This document shows positions 26,722 to 39,940 of a stretch of 64,000 nt of DNA, piece by piece. Within the stretch, counting starts at the first letter, position 1. Every line of letters begins with the position of its first letter. The notes below the pieces were generated by a model, which was not told the origin of the DNA, did no database searches, and was given only the letters and a program-made list of their open reading frames with translations. The stretch comes from Sipunculus nudus. Taxonomy: Eukaryota; Annelida; Sipuncula; Golfingiida; Sipunculidae. A program made the position numbers and the translations under genes. The stretch covers positions 53,577,676-53,641,675 of the forward strand of contig CM049316.1 of assembly GCA_026874595.1 (NCBI GenBank), read 5' to 3'.

Positions 26722-28288
26722 AGCTCAGCTGACTATATATAAGTCATCTGAGCTATAGTCGTGGTCCATTATCCGTTGCCGGATGTCTGTCGTGCCGTCC
26801 GTCCATCCAGATGTCCGTCCGTAAGACTGGCACGTTTCGACACCATTGGACCTGCGAATCTGAAATTCGGCATACAGTTAGATGTCCCCAAAATCTCCTA
26901 CCATGCCGAAAATTGGGTCATTAGGACATTGTTCCTTTGAGATATTAAGGAAAAACCTCAATTTTTTATTAGAAATCTTTTTTCACACTTCAGGACTGCC
27001 TAATATCAAACCACTCATCTGGTTTTCTTCATATTTACTATAAATATTCCTCTATATAGTTCCTATGTACATGCCAGAAATTAAGTCAGTATTATTTAAT
27101 TTAAAAAAGTAATGGGCCCAAATATTATGGACTTTGTAATGAATTCAGGAAAGACATTTGGTCACTTAAGACCAAAAGTGTTAAAGGTAGGGACTTTATT
27201 TCAGTAATACAACTTTAATTAACCAAAATTTAATTGTAAAGCAAAAATTAGATCAAAATCTGTTAAATTTTTTTTAAATATTAGCAAAAATAAAAATTGG
27301 TACCTTAAATTTTGCCTAACTCTGGCCACGGCACGTTTTTTTCCTGTAAGTACTGTGGATTAAATTTTCACACCATGTGCACATAAGGATTTAATCTGTT
27401 AAAATCTGAAATTTGAAAATAAAAGCTGCAAAATTAGGCTAGTTATTGAATTTTATTTGGAGGCTTTTGTTGTATTCCCTTACATTGTCAAGCAGTCCAC
27501 TTTGGTGACTGTAGATCATTCAGTGCAGCTCTCTCCACTAAGTTGAGCTTGATCAGGCTGTCTGCAGTTAATACCATACCACAGGGAGCCTTTTTTTCTG
27601 GCACCCCCCCCCCCCCCTATTCTGTTGACAGACCTGTACTATGAACTAGATGAATCTTAAAATTAACATTTTTTTCAGCAACGAGCAGTAACAATGGAGA
27701 CCCCTCCCCCCACCCACCCCTTCAATACACAGGACTAATAAACAAGATGATTTATAATTTTAATGTTAAATAAATTCTTTTTTATGAGACTTGGACAATT
27801 TTGATTGTTTTAAGAAAAAAAAATCAGGAATTTAATCCTAATATTCAAATGTGATAAAATATTAGGATCTAATGTAAGTGCTAACTTACAAGATTTAAGA
27901 AGATATAAATACTTTGTAGCATTTCATTCATATCTCTTAGAGTATTAAAATTAGGAATATTTGACAAACTTTGTGGGATTAATTTTCAACTCATATGGCC
28001 ATATATTTAACTTTTGAAAACTTAATTACCTTCAAAAATTATTTGTTTATGAAATGTTACTTTTATATGTTACTTACCGTAGGCCTATTTGTTCCCTTGG
28101 TGCATCACTAAATGGTTTACCTCATGTCCATTATTCTATAATTTGCAGAGTTTCATTTTAGCAGGGCCATTTTCTCATAGCTTTTCTAATAATAATATAC
28201 ATGAAAAACCAAAAGAAATAAAAAATATTTTGCAGTTACTAATATTTTCCAAAATTCAGCTGAGCGATGTGACCCATGGGTCCCTTGT
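26722..28288. mobile_element. AGCTCAGCTGAC-family element, copy 2 (1.57 kb)
   Basis: Same start (AGCTCAGCTGACTATA, then GTCATCTGAGCTATAGTC) and same end (TTCAGCTGAGC, then GACCCATGGGTCCCTTGT) as the copy at 19.7 kb. The interiors are alignable but diverged. C runs occur near 27606-27618 and 27704-27720. No transposase frame is visible. Confidence 0.65.
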
Positions 28289-29130
28289 TTTTGTGTTATG
28301 TGCACTCATGCCAGAATTTCAGCAGTGATGTTTGTGTAATTGTTTCTTATTCAAAATGTTTAGTAATTGCATCATTCATATACATGAGAAGTAATGGTCC
28401 AGCATTGAAGCATTAAACCTGGTGTATTTCCCGATGCACAGGTTCACATTAGGCCTGTAGGCCTTGTTTAAATTAAAATATGAGAATCATAGTCATTAAA
28501 AAATTAGAACATTATTCAATTAATATGGAATACTTATACACATGTAAAATTGTTCATGTTTGACATGACATTTTTAGGTGGATATGACTGGATTCAGCAT
28601 CATTATAAATACACATAATCATGGGCACATATTTGTCAATTATTTACCTTATCATATTGTCAATCTTGTCACTTCAGAGTGTTGTTTGACTGTCACACTT
28701 TGTGAGACTAGCTGCAAGGTTAACTAACTGTGTCAAAGTCCAAGGCCAGAGATTATGTAACATAAAAAATTACATCAAACTTGAAACTGAATCTATAGTG
28801 CTGCCGATCCCATTTATAAATTTAAAAATATATTTGGACATTTCTCATATGAGGTTAACAAATCTTAAACCTGCCCTTTGCAACACTGTCATATACATTA
28901 TTAATTTTAGATTATAATAAAATGGAAATTAGATATGCTGTAATTATGGTATTTGCTGAACACTAAAATATACATTGTATGATTGTATTATGAAGATTGT
29001 ATTATGACTCAATGCAAAGTCTCTCAGCTGAATATCATGACCAAATGGTGACTTTTTATAATAGTAAAACTTTGAGTTCAAACTAAATACTCATAAATAA
29101 AACTCATGTCTTTTCTCTCATGAATTGTAG
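28289..29130. other. Intron sequence without recognised features
   Basis: AT-rich. Ends at the acceptor of exon c. Confidence 0.5.
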
Positions 29131-29247
29131 GAAGGAAATGGAAAGAAGAGTCTCACTTGAAAGTCCAAAGCTTCAGGAAATAATAAACCGTGAGCGTTCC
29201 AAACAGGAGTCACATCACACTCAACAGCTGCAGCTTCAGCAACAGCA
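29131..29247 (+). CDS. LRRCC1: LRRCC1 exon c, whose 3' end lies in an 82-bp tandem array
   Basis: The exon is 117 bases. The acceptor is ATGAATTGTAG, its first base completes the AGG codon from exon b, and the donor is AGCA|GTAAGTATA, leaving CA to be completed by G of exon d (CAG, Gln). The peptide runs KEMERRVSLESPKLQEII then a Q-rich tail ending LQLQQQQ. It resembles the LRRCC1 segment with LESP. The last 58 bases, the donor and the first 24 intron bases form the first unit of an 18-copy 82-bp array. If the first donor is skipped, the next codon in frame is TAA at 29249-29251, so only the first copy gives a full-length protein. The Q-rich tail is the part exposed to repeat turnover. Confidence 0.88.
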
Positions 29248-30665
29248 GTAAGTATACCCACATGTTACATGGTCAGCGTTCCAAACAGGAGTCACATCAC
29301 AATCAGCAGCTGCAGCTTCAGTGACAGCAGTAAGCATACCCACATGTAACAAGGTCAGCGTTCCAAACAGGAGTCACAGCACACTCAACAGCTGCAGCTT
29401 CAGCGACAGCAGTAAGTAAACCCACATGTTACACGGTCAGTGTTCCAATCAGGAGTCACAGCACACTCAACAGCTGCAGCTTCAGTGACAGCAGTAAGCA
29501 TACCCACATGTTACATGGTCAGTGTTCCAAACAGGAGTCACAGCACACTCAACAGCTGCAGCTTCAGTGATAGCAGTAAGTATACCCACATGTTACACGG
29601 TCAGTGTTCCAAACAGGAGTCACAGCACACTCAACAGCTGCAGCTTCAGTGACAGCAGTAAGTAAACCCACATGTTACACGGTCAGTGTTCCAAACAGGA
29701 GTCACTTCACACTCAACAGCTGCAGCTTCAGCGACAGCAGTAAGTATACCCACATGTTACACGGTCAGTGTTCCAAATAGGAGTCACATCAAGCTCAACA
29801 GCTGCAGCTTCAGTGACAGCAGTAAGCATACCCACATGTTACATGGTCAGTGTTCCAAACAGGAGTAACAGCACACTCAACAGCTGCAGCTTCAGTGACA
29901 GCAGTAAGTATACCCACATGTTACACAGTCAGTGTTCCAAACAGGAGTCACAGCACACTCAACAGCTGCAGCTTCAGTGACAGCAGTAAGTATACCCACA
30001 TGTTACACAGTCAGTGTTCCAAACAGGAGTCACATCTCACTCAACAGCTGCAGCTTCAGTGACAGCAGTAAGTATACCCACATGTTACACAGTCAGTGTT
30101 CCAAACAGGAGTCACATCTCACTCAACAGCTGCAGCTTCAGTGACAGCAGTAAGTATACCCACATGTTACACAGTCAGTGTTCCAAACAGGAGTCACAGC
30201 ACACTCAACAGCTGCAGCTTCAGTGACAGCAGTAAGTATACCCACATGTTACACAGTCAGTGTTCCAAACAGGAGTCACATCTCACTCAACAGCTGCAGC
30301 TTCAGTGACAGCAGTAAGTATACCCACATGTTACATGGTCTGTGTTCCAAACAGGAGTCACTTCACACTCAACAGCTGCAGCTTCAGTGATAGCAGTAAG
30401 TATACCCACATGTTACACGGTCAGTGTTCCAAACAGGAGTCACTTCACACTCAACAGCTGCAGCTTCAGTGACAGCAGTAAGTATACCCACATGTTACAT
30501 GGTCAGTGTTCCAAACAGGAGTCACAGCACACTCAACAGCTGCAGCTTCAGTGACAGCAGTAAGTATACCCACATGTTACATGGTCAGAGTTCCAAACAG
30601 GAGTCACATCTCACTCAACAGCCGCAGCTTCAGCGACAGCAGTTAGTATACCCACATGTTACGCG
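29190..30665. repeat. 82-bp tandem array spanning an exon-intron boundary, 18 copies
   Basis: Exactly 18 x 82 bases with no length change. The unit starts GTCAGTGTTCCAAACAGGAG, continues through CAACAGCTGCAGCTTCAG, and ends with the donor-bearing AGCAGTAAGTATACCCACAT and GTTACACG. Copy 1 (29190-29271) contains the last 58 bases of exon c and its donor at 29248. Copies 2 to 17 keep GTAAG at the same place; copy 18 has GTTAG at 30642. Most later copies carry CAGTGACAG where copy 1 has CAGCAACAG; copies 3, 7 and 18 have CAGCGACAG. 82 is not a multiple of three, so the overlapping 70-codon frames here are artefacts. Confidence 0.97.
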
Positions 30666-32429
30666 GTCAGTGATGATAATTTCAATGTCCTCAGATCCAT
30701 GGAAATCCTGCACTTTGGACATTCTAAGTCCTCATGAAAAAAATAAATGCATCCACACAGAAAAAATAGGAAATACTATTATTGAAAAAAATAATGAAGA
30801 AATTTCTGTATATTTTCAATAATAACTGTTCTTGTATCTTTTGACATCAAGTTTCATTCTTGTGCAGATAATCAACATTTAAAGTATAAAAATGACATTT
30901 ATGCCCATTGTTTCCTTTGTGAATATGGAGCTGTTAGTATGATTGTAGGTAAACTTCAATCCTTACTATGAACATGCGATCATGTTTGTGTTCTCTATCT
31001 GTTCCCTTAACTTGATGAGCTGGCCTTGTCCATATGACAAGATCTTCACAAATTTAGTTTTATAGAACAAAATTCAACCTTCAGCTTGTTAAATTTTCAA
31101 TTTCATCCTTTTTCATGTACACCTAATAATAGCAAGTGATATGTGAGGAAACAGGATTTGGGAACATTATTGTCCTTGGTGATCAAAACCTTAATGAACC
31201 TGTCAGAACCGTGTGACTATATCTGCAGCGATAATAATATCAGCTAATAATAGGAGGCAGATTCATGGCCATGAGAACGGGCCACAGAGGAAGAATTCTA
31301 GTTCCACAGTACTGACTTTCATGACCTGAAACACATCCAGTCTTTAATATTGTTGACACAAGTGTCTCATTTCTGTTCTATCTTTGTGTCATATTTTCAT
31401 TTGATATGTTTGTATATACCCAGTATTATTTTGTTATTTGTCTAACAGGAACATTTTTTCTTTCTGCTTCCTTTTCACTTGCTGTTTCATAGTCATGTAT
31501 CAGTTATGCATTTCCATGGGCTTTATATTTAACCAAATATTCATAACATAAAACACTGTATCTCCAGTCTATGTACAGCCTAAGAAAAGGCCCACTCATT
31601 GCCAGTGATGCCCCCCATATGTCCTGGTCTGACATCGGCTTAACATGGAGTTAACATCGGGATATGTAGAGGACACAATTCGGTGACATAGGAATAACAT
31701 TTGGAAGTGGAGAATCTGAGAAATATTGGGATATATTTCAATATGTTCAGAAATGTTTATAATCAGCATGATGTCTGGACACGTCAGGGTGACATCATGA
31801 GATATTGGGGTGACATCGGGACACGTGGGGTTAGGGAAGACATCTGGACAACACGTCAGGGTGACATCAGCAATATGTGAGCCAACCTTTAGACCTATTA
31901 AAAAAGGTCAAAATGCATCTTTCTTTGAAGTTGTTTTATACTTAGATTAAATGTTGGTTTCTTTTGCTACTATTTTGTTACCTGCAGGGTGAAGGACTAT
32001 TTATAAATGCTTCCTCGCTCTTTTTGATGCTGTTCTTATAATTTTTGTTTTCATTGGGGAAGATATGTTGTTTCATTATAAATTACTAGCTACCATAGAT
32101 GTGCTGAGTGTCTTTTAGTCAGGACGTGGTGTATATAACCATTATCATTATCATGCAATGTGTCCTTTGTTATGAGACCTTTGAAGTTTTATTGTATCTT
32201 TGAGGCTAGTCTTTGATGTCATGAAATATTGAGAGAAAGTGGTTTTGTAATAATTGATTGTACCATCCCATACCTCCTGATAGAGAAGTTTTCCAACCTT
32301 AGGGCGGAGTCCTACAATTAAAGATGGTTATTTTCAATTAATAATTCAAAGTTATTTTTTTGCCAATGTACTTATGACATGTCTGATATCCCTCTCCAAT
32401 ATTTTTCGTACATTCCAGAAAAAATTCAG
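30666..32429. other. Intron sequence with a degenerate short-repeat patch
   Basis: No gene was seen. Around 31590-31880 there are scattered repeats of ACGTCAGGGTGACATC and TGACATCGGGA, too irregular to give a period. Confidence 0.5.
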
Positions 32430-34712
32430 TTACAAGACGCAATAGCTTCTATACCATTACCTGGCCAATAACAAGAAACAATAGTTTCTACACCACTACC
32501 TTGCCAATAACAGGAAAACAATAGTTTCTACACCACTACCTGGCCAATAACTAGAAACTATAGTTTCCGCAGCAGTACCTGGCCAAGTACTAGAAACAAT
32601 AGTTTCTACACCACTACCTGGCCAATTACTAGAAACTATAGTTTTCGCAGCAATACCTGGTTAAGTACTAGAAACAATAGTTTTCACAGCAGTGCCTGGC
32701 CAATTACTAGAAACAATAGTTTCCGCAGCAGTACCTGGCCAATTACTAGAAACAATAGTTTTCACAGCAGTGCCTGGCCAATTATAAGAAAAACAATATT
32801 TTCTACACCACTACCTGGCCAATTACTAGAAACAATAGTTTCCGCAGCAGTACCTGGCCAATTACTAGAAACAATAGTTTTCACAGCAGTGCCTGGCCAA
32901 TTATTAGAAACAATATTTTCTACACCACTACCTGGCCAATTACTAGAAACAATAGTTTCCGCAGCAGTACCTGGCCAATTACTAGAAACAATAGTTTTTG
33001 CAGTAGTATCTGGCCAATTACTAGAAACAATAGTTTCTACAGCACTATCTGTCCAGTAACAAGAAACAATGGTTTATACACCAATACCTGGCCAGTATCA
33101 AGAAACAATAGTTTCTACACCACTATCTGGCCAATCACTAGAAAAAATAGTTTCCACAGCAGTACCTGGCCAGTAACAAGAAACAATAGTTTCTACACCA
33201 CTACCTGTCTAATAACAAGAAACAATACTTTATTCAGCAGTACCTGGCCAGTAACAAGAAACAATAGTTTCTACACCACTACCTGTCCAATAACAAGAAA
33301 CAATAGTTTCCACAGCATTACCTGGCCAGTATCAAGAAACAATAGTTTCTACACCACTATCTGGCCAATCACTAGAAAAAATAGTTTCCACAGCAGTACC
33401 TGGCCAGTAACAAGAAACAATAGTTTCTACACCACTACCTTTCCAATTACAAGAAACTATAGTTTCTAAACCACTACCTGGCAAGTAACAAGAAACAATA
33501 GTTTCTTCACCACTACCTGACCAATTACTAGAAACAATAGTATCTACACCACAACCTGGCAAGTAACAAGAAACAATAGTATCTACACCACTACCTGGCC
33601 AATTACAAGAAACAATAGTTTATACACCAATACCTGGCAAGTAACAAGAAACAATAGTATCTACACCACTATCTGGCCAATTACAAGAAACAATAGTTTA
33701 TACACCAATACCTGGCAAGTAACAAGAAACAATAGTTTCTTCACCACTACCTGGCGAATTACTAGAAACAATAGTTTATACACCACAACCTGGCAAGTAA
33801 CAAGAAACAATAGTTAATTCACCACTACCTGGCCAATTACTAGAAACAATAGTTTATACACCAATACCTGGCAAGTAACAAGAAACAATAGTATCTACAC
33901 CACTACCTGGCCAATTACAAGAAACAATAGTTTATACACCAATACCTGGCAAGTAACAAGAAACAATAGTTTCTTCACCACTACCTGACCAATTACTAGA
34001 AACAATAGTATCTACACCACAACCTGGCAAGTAACAAGAAACAATAGTATCTACACCACTACCTGGCCAATTACAAGAAACAATAGTTTATACACCAATA
34101 CCTGGCAAGTAACAAGAAACAATAGTTAATTCACCACTATCTGGCCAATTACTAGAAATTATAGTTTCCGCAGCAGTACCTGGCCAGTAACAAGAAACAA
34201 AAGTTTCCGCAGCAGTACCTGGCCAGTAACAAGAAACAAAAGTTTCCGCAGCAGTACCTGGCCAGTAACAAGAAACAAAAGTTTCTACAGCACTACCTGG
34301 CCAGTAACAAGAAACAATAGTTTCTACAGCCCTACCTGGCCAGTAACAAGAAACAAAAGTTTCTACAGCCCTACCTGGCCAGTAACAAGAAACAAAAGTT
34401 TCTACAGCCCTACCTGCATTAACAAGAAACAAAAGTTTCTACAGCCCTACCTGGCCAGTAACAAGAAACACTAGTTTCTACAGCCCTACCTGGCCAATAA
34501 CAAGAAACAATAATTTCTACACCACTACCTGGCCAGTAACAAGAAACAATAGTTTCTACACCACTACCTGGCCAATTACAAGAAACAATAATTTCTACGC
34601 CAGTACCTGGCCAGTAACAAGAAACAATAATTTCCACACCACTACCTGTCCAGTAAAAAGAAACAATAGTTTCTACGCCACTACCAGACCTGTAACAAGA
34701 AACAGTAGTTAT
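32430..34712. repeat. 39-bp minisatellite, about 58 copies
   Basis: Typical unit: CTGGCCAGTAACAAGAAACA, then ATAGTTTCTACACCACTAC. Variants fall into groups, such as ACTAGAAACAATAGTTTCCG with CAGCAGTAC, and GGCAAGTAACAAG with GTATCTACACC. Because 39 is divisible by three, long minus-strand frames arise with a 13-residue repeat like VSCYWPGSGVETI. These are repeat artefacts unless transcript evidence shows otherwise. Confidence 0.95.
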
Positions 34713-36611
34713 TTTGACATGGCACCATTTATAGACAGTTTATAAAAATAAACACACAGGTCTTGGATCCATTTGAATGTGAAATCAATCTAAGAAACTT
34801 TACAGAATGTCACTCTGGAGCCTAAGTAATTTCCTGACCTTACAGCTTAAATATTAACAACCAATCATGGTCACTTGACAAATATCACTTCATCATGCAC
34901 AATAACTTAAGTTGGAAATGACATCAGTATAAGTAGTGTCATACTACATCACCAGCCTGCATTCAGTTTACAAGTTTGTGGCCATACACAATGTAAACCT
35001 CTCAGGTTCCTTTAAAAAATATGGTACATACAGTATTAATCAGACACTTGTTTCAATCAGACAAAAAGCTTGACAGCATCAGGAGGCTCTAAATGCTGTT
35101 ATCCTGGTAGTTAGACTAAAACCTTTCCTTTTGACCACATTTCCTCATACTTAGACTGGTCTTTAAAGTACACCACTGTGAAAATTGCAGCTTGAGTAAG
35201 GACAAGTCACACCTGTGAGTGATCACGTAACTCTTAATGGTCATCTCAGTCTGCTACAAAATAGATGAAGCCATCAGCAGAAAACCAAGCTGCAGCAAAA
35301 TAACATTCTACCATAGAGTTTGAATACTATTCCTTGGAAAAAAAAAAAACAGTCACTATAGAGTCATAGTCAAGCATTGCCATATCTTCATTAACATGTA
35401 ATTTATAATGATACCTACAGCATGGTGTGAGTTATAATCATATATTCTTGTATGTCCTGGTAGCTCACTTGTTATCTGTATACCGGTACATCATTAAACA
35501 TCAGGCATGTTATCAACTGGATATACATTGGCGGTGAAGCAAAATATTCATTGGGGGGCCTAATAGTAGATATCCATGACATACAAATGGAAAATTTTTA
35601 AAAACTGTTTGTATACTACTGCATTCTAATGCATTTTTTGCTGTCATTTATTGGTCAATGCTTACTTTAAAAGAAAAAAAAAGAATATATATATCAACTT
35701 TGCAATATTTTTTTTTGCACCTCAAATTCTAGGGGGTTTATATATATATATATATTTATATATATATACATATATATATATGCACTTATGGGGTTGATAT
35801 AGGGATGGGGCAGTCTATTACAGTCCTGTACAGGAGAATATACTAACTGTACTGAGAAATACTGGTACTCCTTATGTTTTTCCATCATAATGTGCCACTG
35901 GGGGTCCCCCCCCCCCCCTCCCAGTTCCATGGGGTATGATGCAAGATGCCAAACCTGTTTCATGGCCTGTCTATTACAGAGTTTAATAGCCCAACTAGTG
36001 AAAGCAATCAGGATCAAATTGACAAACTGCACTTCCCTGGATGTACCAAACTCTGCACTTATCCTTGTTGAAGTTTGTGCATTGTGCAAGTTCATTTTAG
36101 TTTGAGCTAAGAGAGAGTGATCATATTTGCTTGATAACATGGGTCGTTACGTAAGATGTTATGGATTTTTCTGATTGGGCAGGCCAGTATGGAGGCTTTA
36201 CCAATCGATGTGCCAGCTTGTCCTATTTATGCACAACTTGGAGAAAATACTTTGCATGGTTCTTCATGTCCATGTTTATGTATAAATGACTTTTTTTGTA
36301 AAACTCTGTTCACACATTAGTCAGACATTACATGTAATGTCATTTTTAAAGTGCTGTTGTTGTATGTATTTGGACCTTTCTAATGGACCAGGGTATATAG
36401 GTGCTGATCTTTCCAAGACCTAGGGCAAAGGTGTTTGCCATAGTTTTTCTCACTCTTCTGACAGTAGTATATAGCAGCTGGTCATGAAAATTTATTGTAC
36501 CCATGTTTTGCAAAAAGGTTCTTCCATTTCACCCATGAGTGACAGGCACTAGACCCTGGTCAAGGACTGTCAATTGGATGCATCCTTTTTACCAGGAGTT
36601 TGACTTTACCT
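34713..36611. other. Intron sequence with a TA-rich tract and C run
   Basis: A (TA)n-like tract lies at about 35739-35782 and a C run at about 35907-35918. The two reading frames across this area are shaped by these simple repeats. Confidence 0.5.
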
Positions 36612-37274
36612 TAAGGTGTGGCACAATGGTTTGTCTTTGACTACATGGAGGTGTGGCACCATGGTTTGTCTTTGACTACATTAAGGTGTGGCACCATAGT
36701 TTGTCTTTGACTACATTAAGGTGTGGCACCATGGTTTGTCTCTGACTAGATTGAGGTGTGGCACCATGGTTTGTCTTTGACTACATGGAGGTGTGGCACC
36801 ATGGTTTGTCTTTGACAACATTGAGATGTGGCACCATGGTTTGTCTTTGACTACATTGAGGTGTAGCACCATGGTTTGTCTCTGACTACATTAAGGTGTG
36901 GCACAATGGTTTGTCTCTGACTACATTGAGGTGAGGCACCATGGTTTGTCTCTGACTAGATTGAGGTGTGGCACCATGGTTTGTCTTTGACTACATTGAG
37001 GTGTGGCACCATGGTTTGTCTTTGACTACATTGAGGTGTGGCACCATGGTTTGTCTTTGACTACATTAAGGTGTGGCACCATAGTTTGTCTTTGACTACA
37101 TTAAGGTGTGGCACCATGGTTTGTCTCTGACTACATTAAGGTGATGCACCATGGCTCGTCTTTGACTACATTAAGGTGTGGCTCCATGGTTTTTCTTTGA
37201 CTACATGAAGGTGTGGCACTATGGTTTGTCTTTGACTACATTAAGGTGTGGGACCATGGTTTGTCTTTGACAAC
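36612..37274. repeat. 35-bp minisatellite, about 19 copies
   Basis: Unit: TTAAGGTGTGGCACCATGGT, then TTGTCTTTGACTACA. Variation is mainly TTAAGG / TTGAGG / ATGGAGG and TCTTTG / TCTCTG. The period is 35 bases, with occasional copies differing in length by a base. Confidence 0.95.
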
Positions 37275-39284
37275 CATTACAAGCAAAAATTATGACATTT
37301 GGAGACATCTTGAGGGTGCAATGAAAATTAAAACATAGCCACTATGACATGTGGAGACATCTGCAGGGGATAATAAAAACTAAAACATATTGATAGGACA
37401 AGGGGCGGACATAAATTCCATGAGCTTGTTAATGCTAGCCATTGATAACTATCAAGCACTATTATTTATTACTGCTACTGCATGTCACTGTAGACTCGAA
37501 AAGAGAAAAGTGTCTCAGACCCAGAGGCAAAGTGCATATGACTGTTAGTGTTATCATCAGATATATCAGACTATAAACCCTGTACCCGTAGATTAACATG
37601 AAAAGAGCAATTCCTAAGGTCAAGCTGCTGATTCTACTGATTTTTTTGTCATTTCACCTTGAATGCATACCTCCTATGAGCAGATGTCCCTAGTTCAACC
37701 ATAGACCATCTATTTTTGTCTCTTTTACTGTCACACTTCATGTTTGAAATACATTCATTTCTTAATTAATCAGTGAACCTGCCTTTTGCCCATCCATTGT
37801 AACTCATATGCGAAGAAAATTCAAATATGACATCCAGCCAGCTTTTGGTAAGTCTTCATGGAAACCTGGAACTGGGTCATTGACCTATAATCAGTGAGCA
37901 ATATGGCAAAAATTCATTTTTTCCTCACAATAAAAGTCAAGTTATTTATTCTTTGTTTTCAAGGTTGCTGAACACATGTTTTCCCATTGTATCATAAAAT
38001 TGAACTAATGTGCTCCATTTATACGTGTCTTTGTCAAAAGCTTTAAATACACTTTTAACTAACATTGGTGAATTACATCCAGTCCATTTTGAGCTCAATT
38101 TAAAAAAGCTACAGCAGTTAATGATATATTGAAATTTGCCTAACATGTTGATCATACTTGTATTTTGTTATCAATTGATCAGGAGCAGTGCAAACATCTG
38201 TAATTAATTTTTTAAACAACAAATTCCTATGCATGCATCTTTAAGAGAATTTTGTCAGGTTTATAAGTTTGTGTCCTGCAGCTGAGTTCTTACACCTGGA
38301 GGTTTTGGCCCTGGGATGGTTAAGCTATTTAGGAAGCTAAAAATCAAATCTTTAGTTTAGCAGATTGGTCACAGTTCAAATGTTAATCTGCAAGGTAGAC
38401 TCTTCTAAAGACTGAAGGGCTGTATTAGAGGCAGCACATGTGACTGTCCCGTCCATGTGACAGAACCAGTAGCTCCCACAGGGCAGTCATATAATGGACA
38501 TCACATGACCAGGAGGTGTCATCCCACAATTCCAATACCAATTACCACCAGGGCAGCCTGGTTGGGTGGTGATGCAGGCAGGGAGGGATGCCTGGTATGA
38601 TGCAGTGTCTTAGCACTAGTGTGATTTGATCGTTCTTCTGAGACGCTGCCAGCAAGATGAGGACAGACTATCCAGTGTTAATCGGGTTACTGCTCAGCCA
38701 CACTTGATGTTCCTGCGGACACCAGACCACTTATCTGGTTTCATGTCACAGAAAGCGAAGCAAGTCTTTTGAAACAGAATCACGGTCACATTCTCCTTGT
38801 CATGACAGAGGAACATGAAGGGCGTAGATTGTTAATTTAATTAACTATATCCTACTCTCATTACATCTTATTCTTACTGCATAATCAAAAGGGCTGTCCA
38901 TCATTTCTTTGATATCAAGGGATGTAATCAAACTAAATTCAACACTCATCAAAAGTACCTTCCAGGATTATTAGAATAACTTGTGCAAATATTAGTCATT
39001 GTTATTTTCATTAAGAGTAAATGCTTAAATGTATTACCTTTTCTGTCCATTGTCCTTATTACCCATCAGTGCTGAAAGCTTACCCATGGTCATTTATCAT
39101 TTCATTTGACATTCTAATGGTTATGATTTAGAGATTTTGAGTCAAATGCCTATAAGCTGTTCATGTGCACCAAAATATCAGATATTCCTATATCAGACTT
39201 TTCATCAGACTGTTTAAAGAGTTTTTCACAGGTCACATCTCTGATCATTTTTATTGGGTTTGACAACAAAGCTCTTTCTTTATT
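37275..39284. other. Intron sequence without recognised features
   Basis: No gene, RNA or element was recognised. Confidence 0.5.
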
Positions 39285-39350
39285 TCTCTCTCTCTTTCTT
39301 TCTCTTTCTCTCTCTCTCTATCTCTCTCACACACACACATACATATATGT

Positions 39351-39422
<72 letters not shown>
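39285..39422. repeat. Compound CT-CA-TA microsatellite
   Basis: A CTTT/CT run (to about 39327), a short CA run (39328-39339), then about 70 bases of (TA)n to 39421. Such TA runs are length-unstable and hard to assemble. Confidence 0.95.
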
Positions 39423-39426
<4 letters not shown>

Positions 39427-39940
39427 TTAGAGTTTTTCATCCTTTGGTCATCCTGATTGTAAATTAGAACTTAAATTAAGTGAAGATAGACTTATGCTGT
39501 CAGAGAAAAAAAGTTTAAATAGTTTAAATGAAACATGGTATTTCTTTGATTTCTGGGATCTTAAATTAAGGAGAGTCAATTTGTGATGTTTTTGGTTGGC
39601 ATTAATTATTTGTCGAGTTAAATAAAATCAGGTCATGTTTAACTGTATATATGTTATGGCTTGCCTGTGATCTCCATTGAACCATGGATATCACACAGGA
39701 TTGATTCATCATACAGTGATACAGTGAAGGCATGTACATTATGGAAACTTAAATATTTTTTATAAAAAAGTTGTTACTTTATTTTTTTTTAGTTAAATGC
39801 AAAAGGATTCTGATTTTCTTGATCATCCACATAATTCATCCCAGCTATCTTTTCTTGATCATCCTGCAAGCCTTGGTGGTTAAGAATTCCTGAGTTTAAA
39901 TTTTGATTTTGTCAGTATTGTTTCTTGGTTGTATTTTCAG

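Noticed and set aside
29440-30822. Series of 70- and 132-codon plus-strand frames
   Set aside because: They are shifted copies of one another produced by the 82-bp array. The real exon frame stops at the first donor.
33332-34637. Repetitive proteins on the minus strand (VSCYWPGSGVETI-type)
   Set aside because: They follow from a 39-base period divisible by three. No start context, splice sites or non-repeat flank support a gene.
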